NCBI RefSeq assembly: GCF_963422355.1
Contig: NC_085106.1
Location: 1,178,392 to 1,242,391 of the forward strand
Origin: Corticium candelabrum
Taxonomy: Eukaryota; Porifera; Homoscleromorpha; Homosclerophorida; Plakinidae
Length of the DNA stretch: 64,000 nt
Reading direction: 5' to 3'
Shown: piece after piece, positions 34,901 through 48,400 of the stretch
Numbering within the stretch: the first letter of the stretch is position 1
How the letters are laid out: every line of letters starts with the position of its first letter
The notes under the pieces: generated by a model
Seen by the model: only the letters and a program-made list of their open reading frames with translations
Databases searched by the model: none
What the model was told of the DNA's origin: nothing
Program-made: the position numbers and the translations under genes

Positions 34901-36888
34901 ATGTAGTCGAACTTGACACAAATCAACATCAAGATTTGCATATAAACGTTCAGAGAAAGCCATTTCAGAGGAATAGAGAGCTGTGCCAGTTGCATTGCAG
35001 TCTGGGTGATGAATTCTTGTCCATATTGCTTGTATACCACGTGTGGCAAGCCCTTCCAATATGAAGATGTGGTTTTTTCCATCGTCAACTTGAAACCCAG
35101 TGATAATATCCAGCTGTTTGTCAAGCTTTTGTTCACTATTACAATAAGGCAGTGCACACAGCAATTAATATACACTGACTATGAGATGAGTGCTTTAATT
35201 AGATTTGTCTCAGTAGTGAAAGAATATATAACTAGTATACACACTTCAGTTCTAGATCAATATACAGTGAGTGACTGTTTTTGTCACTGGAATATTTGTC
35301 TGACCCACTGAAGCTATTGCTCTGACTGGCATTGAAGCTACATGTACATGCAAGACTGTAACACCGGCATGGGAAGCGGGGGATGGGGTGGGGATGAAGC
35401 CCCCTCACTCAGTGTAGGAATTGAAATTTTTGTGCCAGTGACTTTTGCAAATCTGTATATGGTCCGGCAAGCGAGGTAGTATTTTTGCTGACTCATGATA
35501 AATTGTTAGTTGTGACTACAGTGATGGCCTGCTGTAAATCATCGTTCTAAGCAAAAACGTGAATTGAACAGCCGCGAACACTTTGGTTAAATCAAGGGCC
35601 CTTGCTCACTCAGCTGTAATGAATTCAATGTTTACTGCAATGCCATTTTGTAGTAATCTGGCAACTCTGCCCTTGACTTGCCCTAAACAATTTGTAGTCA
35701 TACAGTTGCACACAGGAATGTAATTCTAATCACCATATACTGACAAATGAGTGTCTCTAGATAACTGTATGGTCAGACTTGCTCAGCTATAGCATTGCAA
35801 TATCCCTACCTACTGGCAGGGACAGGAAATTCTAATAGTAGGAGTCACCTTCAATCAAGGTGTTGACTGAAAGAATCAACACTTCTGGCTTTCATCTTGT
35901 TGTCTGCTATTCCTTCCTCTTCTGATGCATTTGTACATGTACTGTAGTTGCTAAGATTCTGCCATTTAGTCAGCTATAGCTACATGTATGTTTCACATGT
36001 GGTTTGGTATTTTGAAATGTATTTTCACATGATTGAAAGGTATTTTAGGACATTACTGTGTGCTATTTTGAGGTCAATAAACTTGATCCAGGTTTGATCA
36101 ATGGATTTATGGGTGATCATATAACAAGTAAGTGTGGGAAAATCTCAAGCACTCTTCAAGTATTATAATTTTGTAAACTAAAGAGATAATAGATAATTCT
36201 TGATATAACAGGTCCAATTTCCATTGTTGTACAGTAGAGTACTGTAATCATTATTTGCTTTTCTCCAAATGTATTGGTTTACATGCTAACTAGCTACAAT
36301 ATCAGCAGGTGTATAGGCAAACAGGCCAAGGTTACGTTAATTCCAGAAAGCAGTGTCCAATAATTGTTTGACAGTTCAAGGAAGGTTGATTGGACATATT
36401 TATGCCTCGCCTCCTGTTACATCTCTTTTACTGGAAGATGGCCTAAAAATAACTAGGTGAGCCAGACTCTACACCCACTCAAACAGAGGTTTCCCAGAAA
36501 GGTAGTCAAAATATTCTGGCAATCAGAAACAGAAACTATTGTGACCATGGTTTCCTCAAACTCTAGTCTCACTGGCCACCACTGTCTCAAGTCAATCAGT
36601 TTTTACCTTTTTTTTGCTGGATGGCTGACGTGTGCAAGCAGCTACTGCTGTGTCCAGAACTTATAGCAGTAGCACCCATACCACATGGCTGGTGGTGGCT
36701 TTTGTGAAAGGAAAATTGCAACGTATACTTTCTTGGCACAAGGGCCAAGTGTAACAGCTGAGTTCTGCACATAGATTACGCATTCATTACATGTAATGAA
36801 ACCTATATGGGAAGAACTGAAAGTTTTGTGTGGACAATGACACACCAGGAGCACACCCCATGCAGCAGGTGCACCCAGCTCCTCCTCT

Positions 36889-36962
<74 letters not shown>

Positions 36963-37060
36963 GCAAACAAACACATGCACAAGCAGCACACACACATTGT
37001 ATGGTTTGTGTGCTGGTCCTGCATATGTGGCCTGATAGTAGTGGTGGTGGTGGTGGTGGT

Positions 37061-37124
<64 letters not shown>

Positions 37125-38018
37125 CGCGTGCATGTGTGCGTGCGTGTGTGCACACTCATTAGGCCACTTCCCATCAAATTACCCTAGATGTGTCTCCATT
37201 GGGTACCTGTTTAGGTCTCTCGAACTGTTACAGTATAAACTGGTTAGATTGTACTTTGTTCATCATTTAAAACTTACAATGGAAATAAATGACATATTAA
37301 TAATAATGGCAGTGGAACTAAACAGTACAATACCTGGACAGTTTGTATGTTGACAGTGCTAGTTCTGCCACTTCTTTTGGAAGGTCACCAAAACCAAATG
37401 CAGCAGCATTAATTGATGTCACCTTGGAGATCAGATCATTTAGAAGAGATTTTTCTTGGCATGGGAAAATGTAGATCATGCGGCCATATGGGCACTAAAT
37501 AAACAAACACATGCACTTGTGTATCCATTAACAAATTTAGCCATATTTCTTACGTGTGGGGTTGTGCTTGTGACTGATTTGGTTATTGTTGGGGTTGCAA
37601 GAGTTGATATGAGTGGATGGTCAAGTTTGATCTTCAGCTTGAGTTCACTGCCACTCTCAAGATAATGGCCTGCTGGCATGGGACTGGCATCTACACGTAC
37701 ATGGTATGTATTATGAACCAGAAAGAGAGACATACAAACACACAACTAGTCACAGACAGACAGGCAAACAGACACAAATTGATTTAATTCATACTTGGGT
37801 CCCCTGAATGAAAGTCCACAAGAACTTCATCATTAAGATTTGGTCTTGAGCATTGGATGATTGGAGAAGAGAGGCAAAGTAGGCTTGCCCCATGAAGTAA
37901 CTCAGACAAGTCAAACTTTGCTATGCCAAATGGATCCCATGGTTTCAGTGGACCTTTGTATGGATTATGAGGAGCTTGTCGGCCTGCAGCATAAACAGCG
38001 ATTCATTTTCTGGAATAG

Positions 38019-38101
<83 letters not shown>

Positions 38102-40057
38102 GTCATCAAACTGACTCTTCAGTGGTTAGTCAGAAGCTCTTTTTGTACAATTAGCCTCTGCCTCTACACTGTTCCGGCATCCATTCACATGAGCTAACAT
38201 GCAAATGTATAAACATTGCTACACTGTACAGTGTACCATTAGACATTCACTAATCCATTTAGTTTCAGCAATGAAAGATTGTTTTGAACAAATATTGATG
38301 GAAAGGTGTTGATGGTGGCAACCTAATTCAGTTGTTTTGATAAAGATAATGACTGATCAATCATTATTATAATCCTGCAGTTTTACAGGACCAACAAGTA
38401 CCACCAATATTTGGCTGTCTCTGCAGATTACAAGTCTTGAGATGCATTAACTGCATATACACAGGTTCAATTAAGAGTTGTGGATGTAAATTGCTGTCAT
38501 CTGATCCTTTCTTTACTTTATGCTATACCTGCAATTAGATCTAAGCTGCCGATCTTATCATCATAGGTCAACTTGCCAAACACTTCTGGCCGCCTCTTCA
38601 GATCTTCATACTTCCTATCTCTGTCATGTACTTCAACAACAAATGGTGGTCCACGCAGCCACTCAACTATGAGGGCTTTATCTAGTGTTCCCAAGAGAAT
38701 GACGCTTGTGTCTTCCCATAGAATATTGATGTTCTGTGGATGACTGCACGTTTTGTGTTCACGTTGTTTGAAGAACTTGTAACTACAGTAAGCTGGGATG
38801 CACCTACACAGAGAACAGTTAGAAAGATGAAATACCCATTACCCAATTTTTGTCTTTGTGCCATAGGTTCTGTGTAGGGATGAAGTTGTATAGTGTGGTT
38901 TTGAAATGCCATGACATGCATGCACATCAACAGACAGAAAGTTTGGAGGTTAATTAAGTGAATGATGTACTTGTGTAGCTTTGATCTTGGAATATGTATT
39001 TATTGATAGATACAGACAGACAGACAGACAGACAGACACACAGACAGACAGACAACAAATGAAGTGCATCGATACACAAAACTGACAATTGAATGCACAG
39101 AAATTAAGTGATTACAAGCAATGAGTCAAACTCATTGTTGAGGCTCATCACTCTTCTATTAAATTACAAGAAAATATTCAAAGTTTACCTCTGTCTTAAT
39201 TCATCATACACAATTGGTTCTTTGGGCATCCTTGTTGCACCCCTCACAATAACTGATATTGGGTTCAACTCCAAGTTCTGTTTCTCACTCATTAGAGGGC
39301 CACTGATTGACACTTTAATCTTTGCATCACGCAACTCAGCCGAAGGACCATTCAGTTGAACACTAATCTCCGACTGGCCGGAAAACAGCTGAGCCATTGG
39401 AAGCGTTAAGATTGCAATTTCCTGTTTTGTAACATTTGATTGCTCTCCGCGTTTTGATCGCATCTGCCTACGACTCTTTCTTTGATCTTTCTGACCAGTG
39501 TCACTGCCTATACTATCAGGAGTGAATGACCGGTCACCTCTGGAAATGGAACCATGTCTATCAAAAGGCAAGTGAGTTGTCTGGAAAGAGCTAGGTGATG
39601 GAGGCGAGGGGATGTAGCCCTCAGGAGGACCCAACATGTGCAGCTTGCTCTTTGTGGTTTTCGTTTTGGTTAGCATTGGTAAAGGACTTTGTTGATTGAA
39701 ATCATGGGTGGTGCTGTGGGTGACGTCTGGTGTTGTTTCTCGACCAGGCAGTTGACCACTCTTGAAGCCTTTTGGTCTGTCAAAGCGAGCACGTGGTGAT
39801 ACCTTGTCTTTGTTGTCCCAAATATGTAACTCGAGTGTGTGGTTGAATAGCAATAGTAGAAGATCTTTGGTCACATCAATTTTTCGACTGTAAATAAAGC
39901 AACAACACTACAATTAAACTACATATCACACCTAGACTTTGTCTGCTGTCTGTTTGTCTGATGCTGATATGTTGATCCGTTTCTTTATTCACCTGGTCAA
40001 TTATTGCTTATTCAATTGTCTGTTTGTGTGTCTGTCTGTCTGTGAAAACATATATTT

Positions 40058-40091
<34 letters not shown>

Positions 40092-41509
40092 CAATACATA
40101 TATTTCATACATTGAAACTAGTGCACTCACACTAAACTGTAAAACAAACAAGCAAGCCCGCAGGCCCTACGCTAAAACTAACTGCTAACGCCTAAACAAC
40201 TGAAACGAGTACGACTCAAAATTACATAAGTTACACTGAGCAAGTCTTGAAAGTTTTCTAGTAATTACTCTTGCATTACACCGTTGCAATGCAACGGAAA
40301 TACAGCACCGCCAGTATACAATGAAGTAGTGCTGTTGTTCTGTCCATCTTCGTTGACTGAAAGGGTTGATAGACTACGTAATAGACTCTGAGATCTTCCA
40401 CCCCAACAACCAAATGTTTAAACACAACAGGTATACATGTTGAAGAATTCCCAAAAATGTCAAACTGCTGACCATATTTTGTCACTTTCTGCTGCTCTCT
40501 TCTAGCTGCAGCTGCACCATCTTCCTTGGAAGCGAGTGATAGGATGTCACCATTCCAAGGATGGGCAAGCAAAATATCCAATTCAACATCAGTGCCAGAT
40601 TGAGGGTTGAAATACACAATATCTGGACGACAATGGTTGCCATCATATAGGTCCCTAGGCTCTGTTTTGTGAGTAATGTCTGTCTGTCAATTTTCATTTA
40701 TTGAAACACAGACTCTACATTACATTCTAACACTAAATGCAAACAAGCTACTGAGTTTAACTTTAATTTAATGCAAGCTACTTTGATAGTTTAGTCTTTA
40801 TCATATATGTTCTCATCGACTTCTTCATGTAAGACATGAGTCAGCTTGTGGAGGATGACTTTAGCGTTACATCGTTGTAAGATTATTGAAAATTTTCCTC
40901 CAAAAACCTCTAAAGTCAGCTTCATTTATATAGCCTTCATTGTCTCTTAATCTTCTGGCTAGTTTGTTTAAATAGTTGGTAGCTTCTGATCCCCAAGTTC
41001 CATTATGTTCAAATACCAGAGGGGTGAAATTGAGGCTTCATGTATTGCCGGCAAGTTGTTTTCGTATTTGATCATCTTCTTTTCCTCCCTTCTTGCTGCA
41101 GCAAAACCTTCCTCTAAAGCTGCCTGCTCTAACGTGTTTCGCTGAAAAGATGAGCCATGGCTACATCAAGGTCAGAGCTACCCCCAGAGTCATACGCAAC
41201 TATGTCTGGTCTATTCTCATTTCCAAAGTAATGAAGTTGAGGTTCTTTCTCGTGATGAATCTTTAATTTATGTAGGCAAATCTCCATGCATGCCAAACAA
41301 AATTCGTCGGGTTTAACTGCAAGAATCTCTTCAGTAGGAATGGTTTCCAGCCATGATCCAGCTCGATCCCTTTGTGCTTATTGATCTAAATTTAGCTGCA
41401 GCTCTATCTGATTGTGAAATCGCAGTTGCCAGGCAGAAATTTGCATTTGCCTTATGTAGTTGAATAGATAGTTTCTGTTGTAATTTCTTGTGCTGTTTGA
41501 CAAACTCAC

Positions 41510-41556
<47 letters not shown>

Positions 41557-42004
41557 GTGGCTGCCTGTCAATAATTATATCCACTCATTTTCAATCATGC
41601 ACGTTTTACAGAACGACACAAACCTCTGAGACCAAGCAAAATAGACGAGCTCTCCTTCTCTCCAAGTCTTGAGTACCTTCGAGTCTGTGTCTGTGTAAAC
41701 CTTTGCATTCTTCCCATATGTTATGACGTCAGCTTTGACCAGCTCAACGTCTCCTGGCAAAAGGCGATACTCATAGTGAAAGAAACGTTGGGGCTTGCTG
41801 GTCTCTGCGCTTTGCGATAGAATACGTTTTCGCTGACTTTCTCCTTGATTCGTCTGCTCTTCTGCTAGGAAAAAGAAGACGGAAACACTTGAGGCCCTAT
41901 GCGTGTGATTCTACTGCTTCGTTTGAATGCTTACCAGCTGTAATCGCACTTTCCAACGTTACCGTAATGTCTACCTTGTGCTGTGATGACTTACTTGCTC
42001 GCAT
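31910..42004 (-). CDS. CFAP92-like: CFAP92/KIAA1257-like protein (probable cilia-associated, DUF4550 region)
   Basis: Fifteen exons join in phase to 1156 aa: 42004-41935, 41864-41624, 39887-39189, 38803-38529, 37983-37795, 37690-37554, 37494-37334, 35135-34808, 34751-34622, 33800-33535, 33479-33339, 33273-33070, 32946-32894, 32707-32252, 32030-31910. Features recalled from the CFAP92/KIAA1257 family: an N-terminal FFHYEYRLLPGDVE block (DUF4550-like), LELHIWDNKDKVSPRARFDR, LRGPPFVVEVHDRDRKYED, DKQLDIITGFQVDDGKNHIF, NELYPTSEMIIALNREFG, GFIYPGVKTSLESNAYPVG, and PWEENILHANKLKPTVDR. No enzyme motif or membrane segment. In other animals the family is linked to cilia/flagella, but its activity is unknown. 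The exon 33800-33535 acceptor was placed upstream of a misleading in-frame ATG at 33738. Exon 32707-32252 splices just before a TAA. The first intron carries two retrotransposon fragments, and part of the gene is duplicated at 44.5 kb. Confidence 0.75.
34084..34264. repeat. Harbinger-like MITE with TTA target duplication
   Basis: Ends AGCCTGATTCATAATACGAT and, on the complement, AGCCTGGTTCACAATATGAC. Both are flanked by TTA (34081-34083, 34265-34267). 181 bp. The interior repeats GCTGACGCT/GACGCTGG words. A 3-bp TTA duplication fits the PIF/Harbinger class. Lies in an intron of the CFAP92-like gene. Confidence 0.75.
36892..37130. repeat. Paired microsatellites (AC)n ... (GT)n in inverted relation
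   Basis: (AC)~35 at about 36892-36961 is followed by about 75 bp ending in a (GGT)~8 run (about 37037-37061), then (GT)~27 from about 37062 to 37117, ending in alternating GC. The two arms are complementary. Lies in the CFAP92-like intron 35136-37333. Confidence 0.9.
38020..38097. repeat. (GT)n microsatellite in CFAP92-like intron
   Basis: About 39 GT units in intron 37984-38528. Confidence 0.95.
39011..39052. repeat. (CAGA)n microsatellite
   Basis: About ten CAGA units, with one CACA variant, in intron 38804-39188. This is the same motif as CTGT on the other strand. Confidence 0.9.
40091..40675 (-). mobile_element. RLE-type non-LTR retrotransposon, 3' fragment B
   Basis: Minus-strand coding 40617-40276 reads CRPDIVYFNPQSGTDVELDI, LLAHPWNGDILSLASKE, AAARREQQKVTKY. 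The RPD..x..D..x..K arrangement is the restriction-like endonuclease (PD-D/ExK) at the C-terminus of R2/R4/NeSL/Hero-type LINEs. Only the last ~110 codons and the 3' UTR remain (5' truncated). CTGT repeats touch both ends (about 40054-40090 and 40678-40688). Confidence 0.75.
40689..41508 (-). mobile_element. RLE-type non-LTR retrotransposon, 3' fragment A (different family)
   Basis: The minus strand, with several breaks, reads RPDIVAYDSGGSSDLDVAMA, LNFTPLVFEHNGTWGSEA, TNYLNKLARRLRD. This is again the RLE and its C-terminal block. The 3' end in element orientation is TTTCAATAAATGAAAATT, containing AATAAA, directly followed by GACAGACA. The truncated 5' side meets (CTGT)n at 41509. Sequence differs from fragment B, so it is a separate insertion. 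Confidence 0.75.
41509..41558. repeat. (CTGT)n microsatellite
   Basis: About twelve CTGT units joining the truncated end of LINE fragment A to unique intron sequence. Confidence 0.95.
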
Positions 42005-42209
42005 TGTTACTTTCCCCCCCCCGATCGTGTGGTTAGTAGATCGCCATGGCAACCGCGCGCTAACTTAGGTCCGGAAAGCAAAACATTAAATCTAACTAAT
42101 GTTGTCTTAATGGCAAGAAAGATTTTCTAGAATATGATTGTTTGTTGTAATATATTTCGACGTTGTCTGATTAGTAAATAGCCTCGATGTCCAGATTGTT
42201 GCGCTCAAA
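42005..42209. promoter_or_regulatory. Head-to-head space CFAP92-like / JmjC copy 1
   Basis: 205 bp between opposing ATGs. Part of it (about 42085-42200) is recognisable again at about 45090-45160 and at 51536-51565, the two sides of the transposon in the second copy. Confidence 0.5.
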
Positions 42210-42710
42210 ATGGAGGTTCTTAGGGCTCTAAATTTGTTGGTAGTTCCTATGATTTCAGCTGCTTGGGAGATGAGTCATACTCAGTTTTCTCCAGAAATCT
42301 AACCTCCAGACGAAAACGGATTGGTAGGGCATCTAAAACCGTTTGGTCACCAGAGACTCTCGGAAGGTCTTGTACTAGAATACGACACGGTGCTGCATCC
42401 TCGCGACTTCTGCAACTGGGACAAGCACGTCAGCAAAAAATTGCCATGTGTTTTTCGTGGAGCCGTAAAGGAATCTGGAGCGTACAAACTGTGGACAGAC
42501 AAGTATCTGAGTGAGAATTATGGAGACAATTTGGTTCTATATGAGAAAAGGAGTGAGGATCGACAGAAGCTCGCAAAGAAAATGCTATTGAGGGATTTTA
42601 TTAAAAAGTACAAAGTAAGGAAAGCAATTTTTATGCTATAACTTTGACGCCTGAAGATATGAGAACGGAAATTCAGGCATAGATCATTTTGTATATCTGT
42701 TAGCGTGTCA

Positions 42711-42762
<52 letters not shown>

Positions 42763-42768
42763 GACTGA

Positions 42769-42802
<34 letters not shown>

Positions 42803-44076
42803 TTGTCTATTGGACTTATGTGTGTTTTCTGGTTATGAAAATCACTTTGTAGGTGTTGTCATGTTTGCAATGTGAGCCTTTTTGTGAATTCCTGCAAGAA
42901 TCAAACTTCTCGATGGGATATGGAGGAACTCATTCAGTAATCCGCTATGATGCTGATAACATAATGCATTGCTTAGTAGCTTGTGGAAGGAAAGATTGGA
43001 TGTTGGTTGCCCATGAAGACAGACAGCTAATTAAATATGGCAGGAGGCAGCCAGTTCCAAGATTCAGGGTTCTCTCTTCTTGATCATAATAAAATAGACA
43101 TGGAAATGTACCCAGAAGTAGCTAATGTACCATGGCTTTAGACTGCGCCACAACCTGGTGATTGTGTTTGTGCCTGATGTTTACCTACATCAGGTGGGAT
43201 CATATGGCCTTTACACCATTGCCAAACTTCAATGATACTGGCTGTGATGAAACAACATTTGGCTACACAGATCTGAGTCAAGTGTAGTACCTTCATTAGA
43301 CATACAAGAAAGGAGCTAGGGCTAGATTGTAGTTGAAATAATATTAATTAATGAAGAACCACAAGTGCTAAACCTTCCACTTAGTTGATGGACAGGCACC
43401 TGCTAATTAACCTCAAGAGTGTGAGAAGGGGCAGGACAAATTGACTAGCACATGGGATTGACATCTGGCATGCTATGTGTTGCTACATTCCAATTGGCCG
43501 GCCAGCCATCAGTCTGTCCATCCGTTTCCTGACACACTACTGTAACCCTAGGGTATGTGCGCTTTGGGCTAATGAAATTGCTGTGTCTGGATAGTGGCAA
43601 TGTCAAATTTGTTATGTCACAATGTAAACCATGTCATTCTGTCTATCAAAATAACAGAATAATGTTATTAGTGACTTCTGCATGAAAGATGAGCTTAGAT
43701 GTCTGCATTGTGTGAATAGTAATTGTCAGTTTGTGTTGGGTAGGTGATTGACTTGGGGTATATGAATCCTGAGCTGCTCAGAGCAAATCTGAGAATAGTT
43801 CTCAATGATGAAAAGGTGGTCACTCAAGAGAAGTTTAATGACCTTGTTCTTACTGGAGCAGAAATAGCCGTATCTCCTCAAGATGTATTTGCTTTATTGG
43901 ATAGACATGGTCGAGGCTATCTCACCGAAGATGATATAAATACTATGCCTTCTGACTTGTTGAAGCAATTTGCACGAGCTACTGATCCACCACATGGTGA
44001 GTATGAGGATGAAGAAGAGGAGAGTGAGGATGATTCTGTGAACGTGACTGGTCAAGATGATCACAGTGAACTTTGA
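42210..44076 (+). pseudogene. JmjC (cupin-type) oxygenase, broken copy 1
   Basis: Paralogue of the intact gene at 51566, with the same exon layout (about 42210-42679, 42853-43290, 43744-44076). Breaks compared with copy 2: CAA to TAA nonsense at 42300-42302 (about codon 31); 6 extra bases near 42411; first donor GT changed to GC (CAG|gcatag); frameshift near 43020 in the HED..KLN region; a ~23-bp deletion near 43210. The first iron ligand of HxD is Arg (IRYDAD instead of IHYDAD). The last exon is still open, but ends HSEL rather than HDEL. The (CTGT)n at 42713-42803 lies in intron 1. Confidence 0.85.
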
Positions 44077-44514
44077 TTCATGCAAAGTCATCTCATCTAT
44101 GCTGTATCAGTGATTTATTTTTTCTAATTGGGCAATAACCAATCTGTAGTTTGTTTGTGGCTTTAAAATACCATGGTGTAGCACATACTGTATGTACATG
44201 TATATAGCTGGTCAGTCAGACCAATGGTAAAGAATTTTGGCTCTATACAGCATAAGCATTTCAGAGGCTTTATCTACAGGTGTTGGTAATGCATAATGTG
44301 TTTGTTTAGTAATCTGTTTGTTTAGCAATCTTTTTGTTTATTTGTTTGCTTGTGGGTATTTCATAACTGGGAGCTGGTACAAAATGTCTGTGCTTGCATC
44401 TTTTATCTCTATCTCTGTATGTTGATGTGTCTGTATTATATGTTTGTCCACCAATCTGCCTGCTTGTCTGTCTGTCTCTGTCTGTCTGTCAGTTTGTCAG
44501 CAGTCACCTAGTTT

Positions 44515-44840
44515 GGTCATTTCTAGAAATGGAACCATGTCTATCAAAGGCAAGTGAGCTGTCTGGGTAGAGCTAGGTGAGGGATGTAACCCTCAGGAAG
44601 ACCCAACATGTGCATCTTACTTTTCGTGATTTTTATTTTTGTTAGTGTTAGTAAAAGACTTTTTTGATTGGATCATGGGTGCTGTTGTGGGTTACATCTC
44701 GTGTTGTTTCTTGACCAGGCAGTTGACCACTCTTGAAGCCTTAAGTTAATTAATTAAGCTTTTAGTCTGTAAAAGAGAGCAGGTGGTGATACCTTGTCTT
44801 TGTTGTCTCAAATATGTAACTTAAGTGTGTCATTGAATAG
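44515..44840 (-). pseudogene. Duplicated fragment of a CFAP92-like exon
   Basis: About 80 percent similar by eye to 39533-39865 (exon 3 of the CFAP92-like gene), for example CATCTATCAAAGGCAAGTGA and CAGTTGACCACTCTTGAAGC. It carries deletions and a TTAATTAATTAAG insertion, so it is not coding. Marks the left edge of the second duplication unit. Confidence 0.8.
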
Positions 44841-45191
44841 CAATACTGTAGTAGATCTTTATTTGGTCACATATCATTGTCTGCTATCTGTTTGTCTGTC
44901 TGTTGTTGATATATTATTCAGTTGTCTGTTTGTTTGTCTGCCCGTCTATCTCTGGACTGCTTTGCCTTCACATATTCATAGCATATGTACAAGTAGAGTC
45001 TAGATATCGATGAGAATGAAGTATCTGTCTGTCTGTCTGTCTGCCTGCCTACCTGTCTTGTAGAGGGCTAGGCTCTTGTCTAATTTAATTAACGTTGTCT
45101 TAATAGCAATGGAAGACTTTCATACGTAGTATTTCGATGTCGCCTGAAAACCGTAGTACACTATACAGTGAGTGTACAGTACTGTATTGTA

Positions 45192-45200
45192 GAGTTAAAT
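45192..45200. repeat. 9-bp target duplication, left (GAGTTAAAT)
   Basis: Identical to 51527-51535 and directly adjacent to the inverted ends of the MULE. Confidence 0.85.
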
Positions 45201-45464
45201 GATGCCCGTTAAATGTCACCCATGGACTCTTAGTGTGCGTTATCGATATTGTAGCGCGAGTGATCAGATGTAGCTAGTGGGCGTATCAGCACAATGCGCG
45301 CGCAATTCAACCCTTGCCGCCAAACTACTTCGCGTAGGAGTCACTGGCCGCTTGTCTTTGCGTGCGTAGGAGACTTACCGGTACGCAAACAATAAGATAA
45401 CAGTGATTATCGCACACTATGAGTGTTTTCTTTTGAAATCTATCTCTGACTTTGTGACTCAGTG

Positions 45465-48400
45465 ATGGAAGACGGACTAGCAATGTTCTTCTGTGAACGT
45501 CCACTATGTAAACGCTCGTTTATTTCTGACGCATTACTAAAAGAACATGAAAAAGACCACAGGAAGGTAATTTGGTCTATTCATAGACGTCTCTAGCAGG
45601 AACTAGTCTCTAGAGGTATACAGGTGCAGTACAGAGTCTGAGAGTCAGTCTTTTATTGCTGTGACAGTGTAGATATTACTACTGTACACCACAATAAATG
45701 TGTTTATATAAAATCTTACAGCTTGACGCCTAAAATGTGGCTAGAGTCTCCTTGATGAGTTTACACATAGGTAGATATCGACCTGTCATACGACTGTAAT
45801 TACACTGTCTATTTGTCGGTGTCAGTTTGTATGTACGTATGTATGCATGCTCATCTGCCTGTATATCTGTCTGTATGCAGGTGTGTATATGTACGTTTGT
45901 ACATGACTGCATGTAAAAAGTTGTATTTAGTAGTTTATTGTAAAAATAGTTTGAAACTTAATTAGTTTTAAAAATTGCTTGCAGTTGTTTGTTGGAGACG
46001 GAGCGACTCTTTTGCTAAATACACAAATGGATATAAAGTTGTCACGACTTTAATAAAACAGAAAAGTGTATGTATGTATATATGTCTGGTTGGGTTTAAG
46101 AGTATACTTCTAATCAAATAGTGGATCAAAGCTTGAGTTTTCGTAGAATGCAACTTGGAGTTCGTATTATTATTCAGTTTCAGTGTAACCTTGAATGACA
46201 CAGAGCCCTAATTGGTTTTAGTAAACCAAAAATTGTGTATGTATGTAACAGGTAAATTGAAATAGATACTCTTTTCTACAAGACCAATATGAACAATTGA
46301 AATGGTTTGGATCTGTGTACACAGTTGAAGTTGGTTCAGAAGGGACTACTGATTGCCAATGCTTCAACTAACCTCTTGAGAAACTTTTCATATTAATATG
46401 AAAATGATACGGCGTAAAAATTCTGAATACTGGGAAGACAGACAATTCTGAATTAATGCAGACATGGTTGTATTGTATTGTTAGTTTTTTAATAGCTTTA
46501 TTCGTGTATTTTCTTGAGAGACTAGACTACATTAGACTGGCATGACTTTGATTCGTTTTGTAGGAAGAGTACATACATTTACCAATGGCTAGAGTTTCTG
46601 TTTGCATGGGGTACAAACAATTATGAACAATATATACCTTTTAGTAGGTGGCTTGCAACTTCCTCTGCTGTCTATATGCAAATTTAATTAATTAAACAAT
46701 GTCAATTGTCTCATTACTACATACACTTCCTTGCAAATCGAAAGATGATTGTGCTTATGCTTAACTGTAATGGCAACCTCAAGCTTTTGATTTGAACCTC
46801 AAGCTTGGTAAAGAATAGAACATTAAAATGCTGGTGCTAGTGTCAGTGCAGTCAGTGGGAGCTAGTGTGTTGACAAATAGTAACTAAACCAAGTCCTATT
46901 ATCTTACCCTATATAGAATGAGCAAGGCACTGCAACAGCTGCAAGCTTACCGTCGTCACATGAAATGCCCTGAATGCACCCAACTATTCAAATCAAAGCA
47001 AACACTGAACAGGCACAGAAAAAAGGAGCACGCCACTGTGACTACAAAGGTCATTTGGCACAATTGTTAGAGGAGTCATGTACACGTAAATTTATACGTA
47101 TGAAAAATCTTACTGATCATCTTGTAAGTGACCACAAGTTAGACCTGGGTGAGTACTAGTAATAGATTTTACCTAAGATTCAAAACTTCATTTCAAGTTG
47201 GTATTCTGTGTTCATGAGCACAGGCATACGTGAACTGGAATTTAAAAGTAGTGAAGACTTCTATTCCTGGAAAGAAGCAGAAAAAAGGAAAACTTGCACA
47301 TATTACCGCACAGAAAGATCAACAAAATCTACACGGACAACTAATAAACATGTTGCAGGGACGCAAACAGGTTTTTAGACACTCTTCTGTGGTTATAGTT
47401 GAACATCCTGTGATCATTATAGTACACTTCACTATTACAGAATCATACACTGTCTACTATGTCTGTTGCTGCAGTCATAAAGCCAAACGGGAGAAAGGAC
47501 CAGAATGTGAGGAAAAAAGAAAGCGAACCAGGGAAGCAAAACGCATGCCAACTGTGCCTGTCAAGAATAAATGCAAAATTCCTTCCATATGGAATGGTAA
47601 TTGTTTGGTATGTAAGTGCCCAAACCAATCATTACCCAAGCCAAAAAGAGATGCAATATTTACCAATTCCAGGCAGTGTCAAAGAGATGGTTTCACAAAA
47701 ACTAGCAATGGGTGTGACAACCGAAAGAATTCTTGATGGTGGGTTGTAGCTTTTAATTCCTGTAATGTCACATATTAAAGCTGAAGCTTATTTCTACAAA
47801 AGCCAGGTTTGCCAGCAGGCTTCTATTCAGGACAGGCTTCAAGTTTAGATAAGTATTATGCAACAACCATTCTACTCTACTAGTTGTAGCTTCTAGCATG
47901 GAATGACTGGTGCAATTCTGTAGGGATGACTTATCAACCTTGGCTTGTATTCAAACTGGCTACCGTGCCAGAGACAATATTTAAAACAATAGCTTCTATT
48001 TGAGACATGACTGGCTTCTCTTCAAAGTCGTCGGCTTTAATATGCAACATTATGGTGTATTGTCTGGTCTGTTATAGATAGTTAAGTTAAAGCTGTTTTT
48101 TGTAAAAGATAGATGGAGTGGCATAGGCAACAGATGTGAGAGATCATCATTCAATGAGCTTGTGAAACGAGAACACTTTCTACAGATCCTGATGAAGACA
48201 CTGCAGAGAATGATTGTGAAGCCAATCATCCAAACAGCCATCCTCAAGTTCAGGTCAATAGTCAAAACCCAACAGTTCTTTCTGTACCAGCAGAAGACCC
48301 GCAAATATCTTCCAAAGGTGACTACAATTACTAGAATGAAACAGCAGAAACAATTATTTTTATGTCCATATAACCTTGTTATAGTGACATGTAGTCAACA

